In this document: positions 51,771 to 63,501 of the stretch, piece after piece | Layout: the number at the start of each line of letters is the position of its first letter | Numbering within the stretch: position 1 is the first letter of the stretch | From: Phoronis australis | Lineage: Eukaryota > Phoronida > Phoronidae | Reading direction: 5' to 3' | DNA: 64,000 nucleotides | Assembly (NCBI GenBank): GCA_002633005.1 | Contig: NMRA01000391.1 | Location: forward strand, 62,001 to 126,000 | Program-made: the position numbers and the translations under genes | Notes under the pieces: generated by a model | What the model saw: the letters and a program-made list of their open reading frames with translations, nothing else | Told to the model about the DNA's origin: nothing | Database searches by the model: none

Positions 51771-53834
51771 ATTTCTAAAGATGTGCGTGAATTTTCACCG
51801 CTAGTCTTCCTGGGCGCCTTTTACTAGGATCAAAGTGAGCGCGGCGCCGGGATCGGATACAGTTGTGATGACCGCATTGTCCGATGCGAGCAAAAACCCA
51901 AGTGTAATTACCCGACCACAAACTGTATTGAACATCTCTGGCTGTACTAAATGGCAAATTTTCAAAAATGCAATGACCAATTTTTGTTAAAAATGAACAC
52001 CACGGCGGTATTCAGCTGAAAAAAAAACAACCAAGTATGCTTTTCGATTTTTAAAAATCGGTGAACTAATTAGCTAAAAACTACGAACATTGGGTACGAT
52101 TGAAGATAAACGACCGTGCGTATTCATGCTCGGTGGATTTACAAAGTTAACAATATCACATGGATTATTCTTTTAATATTCTTTAAATTTCGTTTAACCT
52201 GGTTTTTGACTAGGAAATAGTTGTACTTAACTTGTGCCCACTCGTCATTTTTTATGAGGGACAAAAAGCTAGCAACCGAAATTGTCCTAAATCTTCAATT
52301 TGGCTATCACCATGTTTGCACTTTCGTATATTTTATGATTTGAGTTCTAATAAAGATGAAACTTGAACTAATGACTCGAGAAGTTTTGTTTGCGGTGAAA
52401 TGTTTAGTGTAGCTGTAATCTGCAGTGGTGAGGCCGTTCACTTAAAACTAATTTAGTTTTGCTGGCAATCAAAATCTTTCACTACTTTGGTACTTCCAAG
52501 TTTAAAAATGAAATAAAAAGATATCAACACTTTCCCGGTAAGAAAAAAACAAGTAAACAGCAGTATTAAAAATGAAATAACTAAAACCAGCAAAAATGAA
52601 ATAACAAAAACCAGCATGAAACATTTTTAAAACAATCGTTCCTTTGGGAAGTGTCTTTTAGTGAAGATAAACTCAAATTAACTTTTTAGTCATTTTGTAA
52701 TATTAAAAATGTACCAAATTAAAACAACTCTCCACTGTTCCAAGCTGTAACTCTGTGCACATGCCAGAGAGAACCAATTTGGTTGTAATAAAAACCATCA
52801 TTGTTGAGACAGTAGTGCCAGCTGTTGCCTTTCCACTCCATTAGCTCAGATCTGCATCAATACAAAGGGGGTGCTGAATTGGCATCATAAAAGTTGTAAG
52901 CGGTCGGTGACTAGTGTAAGCGAGAAATTCTCCTCAAACGGCGCGAGTACGCATGAAATGTCTGTGGTTTTGGTACCAACAAAGGAATTCACAGCCTGTA
53001 CGATTGATTGGTTTAGAGTAAAAGGCAAAAAGGGACTAAATGCAGTTTTAAGGCGTTATAGTCGCGCTTTTAAGTGTCTGGTCCACTCCTTTGCTCACTG
53101 CAAGAGTGAGCCCTATCCCATGCCGCGGTGACCCGTCAAAGTTCTGGACAAAACTGCGTTACATTTTCAAGTTATTTCGACACTTCTGGAAGTCTCTGAA
53201 TCAAAATCGCGGCGTTATTTATTTTTTTTTAAAACAAATATAATTGGACAACCGAAATAAGTTAAAATTATGCCAGTTCGCCGTTTCAATGTATTGATTC
53301 CAGTTGTCTGATTTTTGTTTCTTACTATTTTTAGTAGTAGGCCTAGGCTTAGCGAAAACAAGTAGGCTGCTGCCGTGTGTGTATTTATAAAATAGTTAAC
53401 TTCATTTCCATTTCAGTTCTTTATTGCTCGTGAACAGGTTCTGCAAATTGGCTGGTCGCGGCGTGTTCGCAGAACGGGGGTCTTCATAATAACATCAAGT
53501 GTACAACAAAATTATATGGAAGTCAAGAACTCAACCCAAATGAAAATAAAGTTTTATTCGAAATAGTATCAAAATTTCATTTTAATATTAAATCTCTTTG
53601 TGTAAGTGGATAGAATTGTATAAATGTGTATGAAAATGATTTATTAACTTTCGTAATCATATGTCATTGTAATCTTAACAACAGTTTTTTTAATTTATGT
53701 ATTTGTGTAAAATAATTGTATACAGATTTCTTTTTTTAATCCACATATAATGCCTCTTGGCGCTTTCTGGGCCTTATGTATGTTCATTGTATCGAAGATT
53801 TCGTAATAAACATTATATAAAAAATAACACTGAT

Positions 53835-53835
53835 C

Positions 53836-53873
<38 letters not shown>
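53835..53873. repeat. Microsatellite (CAA)13
   Basis: Thirteen uninterrupted CAA units. Intergenic; the apparent poly-Gln and poly-Val frames here are artefacts of the repeat. Confidence 0.97.
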
Positions 53874-53874
<1 letters not shown>

Positions 53875-54681
53875 TCTCATTATTTAGTCAGATTGAAGTA
53901 TGCCTGGTTGCCGTAGTAGTTACCAATTCTCCAGTAGCACCGACCCGTTGTGGTCCGCACATCACTAAGGGCCGCAGTTTCACTAGTATAGGCGTAGGCA
54001 CATGTATTGAACGACGACGGTAAGTTCAGTCGTTTTAGCTAGGCCACTGCTAGGCTACAGTTCGGTGTAACTATATACCTTTGCGGTACAACTGACTTAC
54101 ATTCAGTGATTTTGCCAAGAGGTTCTGTCAACTCACGCTGGTGGCGTCTTTATTTACAAAAGGTGATTTCTCTAGTCTTTTTGGTCGTGGTGCTGACTGA
54201 AGGAGCGTGTTACTGACCCCCGTTATAGTGGTAGGCCTATATACCACGCGGTTCCTAGGCCTATATGCCTAAATCCGACCGATGGCACTGTCTATTAAAA
54301 ATTGAAAAAGTGGACACACGGTTCTCAAGGATTGCAAAAATACCCTTCGGTTTTGGGTCTATGAGTCGCGAGCATGACGTTGGGTTACCAGAGCAGAGGG
54401 TGAGCTCGTTAGCATTGGGGCCGCCCATCCGCGGCGGAACCGGCTTCAGGAACGGCAAAAGGCTATTACTGGAGCGACCTCTTTCGTCTGAAATTTAAAA
54501 GTTCTGAAGGCTTCAACGCGAATAAATAATGAATGGTTATCATCTGGCATTGTCCTGAAAATATCTTGTCCACATAAATTTGTGAAAATGTGTTGAAGTT
54601 AGCTCCACGAGCACCAGGATTTACATAGGCTGAAGATTTCTAAGTGCTGGACATCCAGGGCTGGCCAAGAGCTCTGGCAGA

Positions 54682-54774
54682 TGACGTCATCTGAAAGTTC
54701 GAAGCCAATCATCGTTTAGTCCCTGTTTTTGCACCAGACACCCAACTTCAGCTGGGAATGGACGGCCATCTTGG
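54682..54774 (+). promoter_or_regulatory. Probable promoter with CRE palindrome and YY1-type site
   Basis: TGACGTCA, the full cAMP-response element palindrome, is at 54682-54689. GCCATCTTGG at 54765-54774 is the reverse of the YY1 core in the position and orientation often seen at TATA-less start sites. An Ets-like CCGGAAG lies near 54978. Together these precede the coding start at 55096 by about 320 bases. The function is inferred from motif matches only. Confidence 0.5.
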
Positions 54775-55095
54775 TTTCGGGAAGTAAATTTTTATGGATT
54801 TTCGAGCGTAAACTTGGAGTATTTCAGTGGATTATTATTCCAAATGGTGTCGCCTTTCAATGCTACTCCACCAAAGCTTCTGTTAATGTTGGTTGCTGAT
54901 CACAGATGGGAAATTTTATCAGTGGTTTCGCCAAATTCAAGGACGATTGTGAGAGGAGGCAGTGTTTGACATTTTACCGGAAGAAGTGAACTCTTCGTTG
55001 CAGAAATTATTCTGCATTTACTTGCTGACCATCTTCATGCATGCACGTAGTCGGCAACCCTAAAAGAAACCCATAAGTGTTGGTATAAATCAAAA

Positions 55096-56069
55096 ATGTC
55101 CACTCCGAGGCCTGCTTTGCACACGGTGCACGAATCGGTTACGGTAAGTTGAGAATTCACTCAATATTGAGTCAGCGGGGTCAGCTGGGTTCGAAATTGT
55201 GGGGACAGGTGGAGAGTTATTTTTGAATTAGTTCGTCATACTAAAACTGTGCGCCATGATCACTATATACCCCCGTAGAATCTATTAAAACGCATCACCG
55301 ATACAAGTGATTGTAAGCTAACAATGGTTTAAATGATTGATGTGTCTTTGAAGTAAAGAATTTGAGGGACAACGAACTGAAGACTGGGGTTACTCTTGAG
55401 CTAAGCCTACAGATTATCAATCCAATGAGTGACTGACGTAATGTTACTCCCTCATTTTGAGAACCTGTTTATCTACTGACTATTATTTATTAGTATTTCC
55501 AGGTTCCCAAATCCTAATGCCACGGGACATCCAAAAATGATTACATTTATTGATTGGCCAGTACTTTTACTGGCCTCCCTGATGAAAGTCGAACAGACAG
55601 GTCCCTGCAAAGATCCTGTTGACATTATAATGATAATAGCCATTATCAAGTGAAATCTTCCCTTGCCCTTGGATTTCTTTGAAGAAGAAGTTCTCAAATA
55701 AACCATACTTTTTCTTAAATCCGTTACTCGACCTTCCCAGCTTTTCAGTTAATCTTCTAAAAGTGTGAATTCCTATCTAATCCTACCAAGAGAAAGTACT
55801 TTTCGCAAGCTGAAAGGCCTTCCCAATGCAGACAATAAATTGATAGAGAACTATGTATGGCGAACTCATCTAAATTCTAAAACTTGTCGAGATCTCGATC
55901 AGTATCCACAGTGTGGTTGAGGGCGGGCGTGGTGTACATTTGGATACTCGTTGATCTAGTTTGAGTGATGTGGTTGGAAAAAGTCACTCAAACGCTGATG
56001 TTGTTGTGGCGACTGGGTTTGCGTTCAGGACACCTTGATGTACTTCTTTTATTGTAGAACATAGACAAG
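55096..56069 (+). CDS. Candidate first coding exon (16 codons) and a possible 12-base microexon of an unidentified gene
   Basis: ATG at 55096 opens 16 codons ending exactly at a strong donor (ACG then GTAAGT, 55144). About 915 bases on, TTATTGTAG precedes AACATAGACAAG (56058-56069), which is followed by GTAAAA. Both junctions are phase 0, so the two would join as Thr-Asn-Ile-Asp-Lys. The strong donor, the promoter motifs upstream and the phase agreement support a real gene start. The microexon is speculative. No further exon was identified before 64000 and the family is unknown. Confidence 0.4.
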
Positions 56070-57826
56070 GTAAAAATATTTTGTTACTGTCCACGCCTAC
56101 CCCTTACAATGTGCCTCTTTGATAATGATACTTGTTATATTAAAACAGTCTGTTTGCAACCATCAGAATAAAGCACGTCATTCAAACTAGCTCAATCAGC
56201 AGTTTTATCCCTGCATGTAAAAATCTGGGTGGCCTGCTTTTTGGCGCCGTCACTCGAAAGTTTTTGCAAATTGACCACCACACACCTCAGTTCTGACGGG
56301 GAAAACTTCACCGCTACGCTAAAATCTTAAAAGAAAATTATCACGCAATATATAACTTACATGGCTACTGTCGATGTTTGTGGACTGAGCTGGAAAAACA
56401 ATAATTTAAAATCGGATTCAGATTCTGAATTTCTCCCCTTGCGAAGCATAATTATTTTATCCCCTTACTTGGGTTTGCTTAAGTGACTTGACATTTGATA
56501 CTGCCTGGTTATCGAACAATGCAGAGCAGTTGGATAATCAAGGACCAGGCAGCGACCTAGACATTATTTCTACAATGGCGAAAAGCTGCAGCGACCTCAA
56601 CATTATTTCTACAATGGCGAAAAGCCTGTGAACACTGATGAAATGGGTGGAGTAATGGTAAATTTTATTCATTTTATTGTGTTCACGTTCCCAAAAGAGT
56701 TCTACAACAATATGAATTATATTGCACGGAATTATCAATACATTAATGAACCATAGACCAGTCTAGTTATCTCTGTAGTCCTCTGCATGGAATCAATCGT
56801 CTGCTATGCTGGCTAAAGCCAATTCAACTGGTTTACTTTGACCAAGAATATAATCAACAATATTATTATACAAGTGTAAGTCAGGTCTAAAGATGTTCAA
56901 ATATTTTCCGTTCTTTGTACGAGTCTAGAGCTGTAGAATTTAACGAGTAGTTTGAAGCCCTATCCTGGTGTGTCTGCTTCCTAATGCAACTTAAATTGGT
57001 GATTGAACAGTTTAAATGATTCAAAACTCTTCATACACCGACAAGGCACTTGTTCACCTAAGGGAAAAGTGTATGTGCCTTGTGAGAAGGGAATTTTTTG
57101 GGTGTGGAGAAAATTCTGCCCCGTCAGCATCAAATAGCACCCCCACCCCTTATGCTAGCCCACATAGGCGCTGCCTCAAGTAGACGAAACATAACATTTT
57201 GTGCTGTTTCAAATCGTTGCCTGTGTGAGTTACAAGTCAGTCGAACCTTAAGGGTTAATTTTTAGGCCTGATAAGGGTAATTTTGCAGGGTTTTTAATGT
57301 ATTTTCAAAGTGGAATGGGCCCGATATTCAGTCTTACTTAAAGTCAAAGGCTCGAGAGCCCTGAACTGAGATAACGCAATGACTCTTTATTGTGGTGCGG
57401 GGCCCCACATCCGCTGCAACCATGCACCACCCTGCTCCTTTCAAAGCCCAGGCAATGAGGGATCCCATTTCCCATCCCAGTGGGACTATTCACCTCCACG
57501 CTTTTTTTATGAGACAAGCTTAATTGTGGGCAATGCCTGACCAATATGCGAACGATTTTTGATCAGCCTTTGGCAAGAAGTTTGTCGGCTGTGCCAACAC
57601 AAAATGGGACTATTTAGTCTGGCAACCATGCTGGGTGACCTTCTGTGGGCTAGACAACGTGATTTTCGGAATCAAGTCATTCAGCTGGCAACCGGGATTT
57701 TGAGGCCGTGGTATATCCCTGTGTTTCTAACCAGTGTAACTCCCTGAAGTGACAGAAAGTCGTTGGAATCTTGTTTAAGATGTGTCCAGTTAGGCACTTA
57801 TTCCAGCGCAAGTTGTGCTTGGGGTG
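55144..57826. other. Unassigned region, probably intron of the candidate gene or intergenic
   Basis: AT-rich with no recognisable domain except the 12-base candidate exon at 56058. It contains a 39-bp two-copy tandem repeat (56549-56626). A minus-strand open frame at 57344-57544 looks like a fragment of an unknown element. Confidence 0.4.
56549..56626. repeat. Two-copy tandem repeat, 39 bp unit
   Basis: GCAGCGACCT..ACATTATTTCTACAATGGCG occurs at 56549 and 56588 with two or three differences. The period is a multiple of three and the plus frame is open through both copies, but no exon could be supported. Confidence 0.85.
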
Positions 57827-59168
57827 ACTTGTCCGTGATGAGCAGCATATGGTACATTCATGTAATACCATGCTAGGCTCGCGCTAGACTTTAAGAGGTA
57901 TTAGCCAAAATGGCTAAATCATCTGAAAACCTTTAGCCATTTTCAAAAATCCTTAGCCAAACACTTTCTCCCTGTCCTCGGGTTACATGGGCATAATGTT
58001 GATAAAAAAATGGGTAGAGGTTCCTCCTATCCCCGGGTTATGGCGGAGGTATGCTGGCCACTTGGGCATTTCATTGATGTTGACCCAAAAAAAGAGACAG
58101 TGGTTGACCCTGTCCCTGGGTTACGGCGGGGATACGCCGGCCTCATAGGCATTTTCATGAGCAAGACATTTAGGTTAAAAAACATTAGCATAAATTGTGG
58201 CTTGCAAAATATAGCTAAATTATGCAGAGTAGTGAATACAAAATTCATTAAATAACAAGTTGACATTAATTTTGCTTTACCTTACTTTCTTTCGGCCGTT
58301 GGGGAAATAGTCCTGACTCATGAGATATACATGTATGAGATCTCGCTATGAAGTGAAAAATTGCCATTAGCAAGAGTGCTGCCCCCTCCCCCAACACAGC
58401 TGAACATTTCGTTGCAGTAAAAGAATCAATTCAGGGGTGTGACTAATATGAAATGGAACTTGGCGTGACTTGATTCGAGCTGACTGAGGCGACACGAAAA
58501 TTGTTTTCCCGAAATTTATTTTTATTGTCGAGCTGCCAAAGCATTCGCCAAGTTGGCGAGTGGAATTAGCTCTACTATCGCCAGTGCCTGTCAGAATTCG
58601 CCAATGGCGAGCTGCTAGCGCGAGCTTAGCCATGAGTGTCAGTTGGAAAAAGTTGCATATGTTCTTCACTGAAACACTGATGCTGTGGCTACACTCCTTC
58701 AAGGAAAGCATCAAATCCTTGATACCTCAGCAGTTCTTTTGAAGAGACAATGGTGTTATGACCACGAAATGCTTTGGTGTTAGATGGAATAGACATTTGG
58801 AAGTAGACCAGAGCTATGAAGCAATGGAAATCTGTTGTATTTTTTGTGATGTTGAACTTGCTACAACAAGTTGTGTGTCAGACATTCGGTGAAATCAACT
58901 CCATTGACTTTATCAGTTAAATATGCTTAAAATTCTCTGCCATTTATTGAGTGGGGGTTTAGTTCTGCCAGTAGAACTTACCCTGGGTCTCGTATGATGT
59001 TTTCAGGTGACAATGTGTTTGTTGGCAATGGCAACTGGGCATTATACTGAACAACAAATGTCCACTGCGCACTGAGCACTCTGGTTTTCTTTTAAAATGT
59101 CAAGATGAACTAGTCAAATTACTCTGTATAGCCTGTCGCGTGTTTAACCATACAACCCAATGTTCAAT
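57827..59168. repeat. 1.34-kb duplicated block, first copy
   Basis: Nearly identical, with a handful of substitutions and short indels, to 59834-61174. It has no recognisable gene; the minus-strand open frames in both copies (58367-58714 and 60373-60720) are the same shadow. Confidence 0.92.
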
Positions 59169-59291
59169 AGCGGAGTTGCAACGCCGCCATCTTGGAAATG
59201 GGTGAGAATGTTGCATTGTGGTAAAGCCGGTAAACAAGTACGTCGGCAAGCGTGGGGGCGAACCGGCCACAGGGAGGTTATACGTGTTGTG

Positions 59292-59579
59292 TGCCTGGCA
59301 TGCTATAATACCAGTTAGCGAAATAAAAAATTTAGTTACTACCTGTTTCCCAAGGATCAAGAACTGCGTTAAACATGGGTCAGAGACATCGGTAGAGCTG
59401 GTAGCAAAGGCCGACTTCGTGAATTCTTTCCGACTTCGTAGCATAAAGTGTGCAGCGCTCATTTTGAGGGCGGCAAGAAAACGTATCTTAGAAACTGCCC
59501 AACAATATCTCCCTTCAAAGAAACAGTAACAAATACTCCACGGCGGTTGGTAGTGAAAAAAAAACTTGTTTTCGCTTGA
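59292..59579 (+). pseudogene. THAP zinc-finger relic with three in-frame stops
   Basis: One frame reads as a THAP DNA-binding domain: Cys-x2-Cys at 59292 and 59301, a Phe-Pro-Lys-Asp block, Arg-stop-Thr-Trp, then Cys-x2-His-Phe (Cys at 59451, His at 59460). All four zinc ligands are intact but there are stops at 59316 (TAG), 59370 (TAA) and 59439 (TAG). Each is one A-to-T change from a lysine codon and sits where lysine is common in this family. THAP domains bind DNA and often come from P-element-like transposases. The frame continues to TGA at 59577. No intact start was found. It lies between the two 1.34-kb blocks. Confidence 0.72.
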
Positions 59580-59832
59580 CCAGAACCAAGCCAACATGAG
59601 CAATTTTGAGGATAATGCCTCTGCACAATCACCTGTTCTGGGTCGACTCACTTAACGTATGCTCACTATATGCATTACGCGCTAAGATAAAGCGTGCAGA
59701 TTATTATTATTTACTTTCTACAAAATTGTGGTACATTGCTATCAAAATTCGTTGTTAAATTACGATCATTTTTCATAAAATTTTGTTGAAGTTCCAGGGC
59801 GAAATCTTGCCGACAAATGCGTAGCTGCTGGT

Positions 59833-59833
59833 N
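59833..59833. other. Assembly gap marker (single N)
   Basis: Immediately precedes the second copy of the 1.34-kb block; probably a contig join. Confidence 0.85.
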
Positions 59834-61174
59834 ACTTGTCCGTGATGAGCAGCATATGGTACATTCATATAATACCATGCTAGGCTCGCGCTAGACTTTT
59901 AGAGGTATTAGCCAAAATGGCTAAATCATCTGAAAACCTTTAGCCATTTTCAAAAATCATTAGCCAAACACTTTCTCCCTTTCCTCGGGTTACATGGGCA
60001 TAATGTTGATAAAAAAATGGGTAGAGGTTCCTCCTATCCCCGGGTTATGGCGGAGGTATGTTGGCCACTTGGGCATTTCATTGATGTTGACCCAAAACAG
60101 AGACAGTGGTTGACCCTGTCCCTGGGTTACGGCGGGGATACGCCGGCCTCATAGGCATTTTCATGAGCAAGACATTTAAGTTAAAAAACATTAGCATAAA
60201 TTGTGGCTTGCAAAATATAGCTAAATTGTGCAGAGTAGTGAATACAAAATTCATTAAATAACAAGTTGACATTAATTTTGCTTTACCTTACTTTCTTTCG
60301 GCCGTTGCGGAAATAGTCCTGACTCATGAGATATACATGTATGAGATCTCGCTATGAAGTGAAAAATTGCCATTACAAGGAGTGCTGCCCCCTCCCCCAA
60401 CACAGTTGAACATTTCGTTGCAGTAAAAGAATCAATTCAGGGGTGTGACTAATATGAAATGGAACTTTGCGTGACTTGATTCGAGCTGACTGAGGCGACA
60501 CGAAAATTGTTTCCCCGAAATTTATTTTTATTGTCGAGCTGCCAAAGCATTCGCCAAGTTGGCGAGTGGAATTAGCTCTACTATCGCCAGTGCCTGTCAG
60601 AATTCGCCAATGGCGAGCTGCTAGCGCGAGCTTAGCCATGAGTGTCAGTTGGAAAAAGTTGCATATGTTCTTCACTGAAACACTGATGCTGTGGCTACAC
60701 TCCTTCAAGGAAAGCATCAAGTCCTTGATACCTCAGCAGTTCTTTTAAAGAGACAATGGTGTTATGACCACGAAATGCTTTGGTGTTAGATGGAATAGAC
60801 ATTTGGAAGTTGACCAGAGCTATGAAGCAATGGAAATCTGTTGTATTTTTTGTGATGTTGAACTTGCTACAACAACTTGTGTGTCGGACATTCGGTGAAA
60901 TCAACTCCATTGACTTTATCAGTTAAATATGCTTAAAATTCTCTGCCATTTATTGAGTGGGGGTTTAGTTCCGCCAGTAGAACTTACCCTGGGTCTCGTA
61001 TGATGTTTTCAGGTGAAAATGTTTTTGATGGCAATGGCAACTGGGCATTATACTAAACAACAAATGTCCACTGCGCACTGAGTACTCTGGTTTACTTTTA
61101 AAATGTCAAGATGAACTAGTCAAATTACTCTGTATAGCCTGTCGCGTGTTTAACCATACAACCCAATGTTCAAT
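59834..61174. repeat. 1.34-kb duplicated block, second copy, starting at an N
   Basis: Begins immediately after the N at 59833. Beyond its end at 61174 the sequence differs from that after 59168: the first copy runs into a broken THAP sequence, the second does not. This fits an unmerged allelic overlap. Confidence 0.92.
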
Positions 61175-62290
61175 TGTGCTGGTGTAACTGGTGATGTGAA
61201 CAAAAGCATAGACCAAAAGGGAAGCTGCAACACCTGTCATGGGTTGTCGACCAACTGTGGTATACGTTCAACTGGTGTCAAGTCATGAAGTAGAAAATAT
61301 TCTGTGTGATTGTGATGAAAGGAAGTGACTTAAAGGAGAATGCCACCCAAAAAAAAACAACCTATTTTGTATCAATTTAGATTGAGTAGTTCTACTCAAT
61401 AACGGCACGTTCGGTTGCGTTACCTCACACCTGATGGCAGACGGAGATGTTGAAATTATCCAATGATGTCATTAGTTTCACGCGTCTGTTCAGCAGTTCA
61501 CAACACGGTTTACTGGTGTCAGCTTATCGCTGGAATTCATCATTTAACGCCAATAAATCATCAAACTTTGATGTAAAACCCTTAAAAACACACCGAGTTC
61601 TTATAAAAACGTGTTGTTTCATTTCGCTGTTACGGATTTATTGGTATTAGGACATCCCGTAGTTTACAAAGTTCGGCAGGCCAATTTACCAAGGTCCGTA
61701 GCAGGAGCTTGGGATCTGTTCGGAGATTAATTCGAAGTGTTCTTCCGTGAAATGCAGACAGCAGAACCTAGATCTGTGTTGTTTAGACTTGTGATTTTTT
61801 TAGTTCTAAACACACAGAATGCTTATCCCGGCCAGTGGTTCAGAACCCGATCTGGCCTGTCGCGGTGGGACTGACTCGTTATCCCGGCCAGTGGCTCGGA
61901 ACCAGATCAGGCCCGTCGCGGCCGCCGCTTGAGTTGGAACTATACTTCCAGTCACGAAAAGACTATAAAAGTGAGCCAAGAAATAATTTGCACGTAATTA
62001 TTTATGTGAACTAGCCAAGAAACTGAAAATATATTTACTTGTCGGGGGCGCGAAGCCGGGTTCCCCTTCCACAGACCATCAGGGCAAAGGTTGTACAGTA
62101 ACAATGATTTGAATAATGTATTTGTATTTCTAAATAAAAATTCCCCTAACATGCGACCATAGCATATAAAACGAGTAATTGTTTCACAACAGCTTTCTGT
62201 ATGCAAACTCCGAATTAGCATGCGCTCACACGGCCTCGGTGCCCGGTCAATTACCTTAGTTTATTGCCGGCATCAAAAGCCGGTAAAGCA
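61175..62290. other. Unassigned region
   Basis: No recognisable gene. It contains a GC-rich two-copy repeat at 61823 and, near 61394, a small perfect hairpin around ATTGAGTAGTTCTACTCAAT. Otherwise unremarkable. Confidence 0.5.
61823..61922. repeat. Two-copy GC-rich tandem repeat, 56 bp unit
   Basis: TTATCCCGGCCAGTGG, continuing to GGCC(T/C)GTCGCGG, occurs at 61823 and 61879 with four or five substitutions. Its GC content is much higher than its surroundings. Confidence 0.85.
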
Positions 62291-62803
62291 GTCGCCATTG
62301 CTGGCTTCTCAACATTAGCACTCACCAATACTTCAAAGGCATTTCAAATTGTATCTAATGAGACATACTTTGTTTCAGTTTTATATAAGCATTGGTTAGG
62401 ATGAGAATAATTCATTTTGAAATGGAACACAGAATGATAAACGTCTACATGGCAACTCGCCCCGGCGCCAATCCAAACTTAGTCAAGAGCTCATAGGTCG
62501 GATCATTAGGTTTCACAGATATAGATAGTTCTTTGGTAAGCCGGAATTTGTCAGAGAAATCATTGTCGACGAAAAGTTGGCCACAGACACGGAGATGTTT
62601 CACAGCCTCATACTTGCTATTAACAGCATACCTTTCATTCTTCACTACGGCGAGCCACTTTCTAAGCATTTCGGGCTCTCGAGTAAGTCGAAAAAATGCT
62701 ATTCACGCTTTCTTCGCAGCTTCATAGTTCGGACAAGCGGAAACGATGCACCGCAACATAGCGGCATTCACTCTTCAGACGAACCACTGATGTCGCTGTG
62801 TCG
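62291..62803. repeat. Duplicated block of about 0.5 kb, first copy
   Basis: Matches 63502-64000 nearly base for base (to 62789); the second copy runs off the window end. It contains the minus-strand THAP open frame. Confidence 0.9.
62445..62759 (-). pseudogene. THAP-domain ORF, first copy, with a premature TGA at codon 19
   Basis: Same 105-codon frame as the copy at 63656-63970 (ATG at 62759, TAG at 62445), but codon 19 is TGA (62705-62703) where the other copy has TGT, cysteine. There are a few other substitutions. It may be a non-functional allele or paralogue, or a sequencing error at an assembly join. The His-to-Leu change at the last zinc ligand is shared with the other copy. Confidence 0.72.
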
Positions 62804-63500
62804 TTTCTCACCTTCCTCACAGGTAAACGTGAGACCTCTCGGCAAGGTGGGGTTGACCGTATAAGAGGCGATGTGGATATAGACCGATTAAGATTGTAAA
62901 AAAGACTAATTAAATCGGGTGGTATTCTCCTTTAATGTTAATTAAACTGTCCTAACAGTGGCTGATGATATTTCCTGTGCATCCCTTCTGTTCACATGGG
63001 GGCAGTTGTACTAAGATTGTGTTGGGTTGATATTGTCTAGGCAGCTACTTGGATCCAATCTCCTTGTTCCTGGGCTATGTGTGGTAGAGCAACTGCCATC
63101 ATGTCACTTGGGTCTTGATACCAGTTGTCCTGTGTTAAAGGTTCACTCATTGATGAGTGACGTGGTCCTGTTTGTTTTAGTAAAAGGTCAAGGGTTATCG
63201 GCACAATTTCACACTGTCTCCTTAAAAGCTGCTGGTTATAATCAGAAAGGACAGTTTATTGTCTGAGGCTGCCAAAGTCTCCTATCCAGGTTTCAACTGT
63301 TTTGGTACTTAGTATAAGGTAGTGGTTGAAGCTGCTGGTTCATTTTTGGTTGATAAACTTACGACTTAGCTTGCAGGTCTAGGTGTGTAGAGGTGGAAAG
63401 ATGATTTGGCCTTCTGTGTGGGATATTTTGATGATATTCCTCTGCTATGACAGGAAGTCTATGAAAAATACCCTTCCTCGAACTGTAAACCCTTGACTCA
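62804..63500. other. Unassigned region before the third N
   Basis: AT-rich and non-repetitive by eye. A plus-strand open frame at 63027-63266 has no recognisable domain. Confidence 0.4.
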
Positions 63501-63501
63501 N
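63501..63501. other. Assembly gap marker (single N)
   Basis: Directly precedes the second copy of the 0.5-kb block; probably a contig join. Confidence 0.85.

Larger units (their letters stand above)
47921..54681. other. Intergenic region downstream of DHX57
   Basis: It holds the last-exon array, two copies of repeat family R1 (about 49.0 and 51.6 kb), poly-T and CAA runs, and AT-rich DNA. An AATAAA near 49.43 kb could be a DHX57 polyadenylation signal. Open frames at 52871-53131 and after an acceptor-like site near 53417 were examined, but neither resembles a known protein. I see no gene. Confidence 0.55.

Noticed and set aside
53417-53562. Terminal exon candidate with acceptor-like TTTCAG and AATAAA
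   Set aside because: Open for about 45 codons but with no partner exon and no recognisable protein; chance is likely.
53695-53880. Poly-Val or poly-Gln coding region
   Set aside because: It is simply the (CAA)13 microsatellite read in different frames.
58367-58714. Minus-strand 115-codon frame, repeated at 60373-60720
   Set aside because: Present twice only because the whole block is duplicated; substitutions do not look codon-constrained and no domain is seen.
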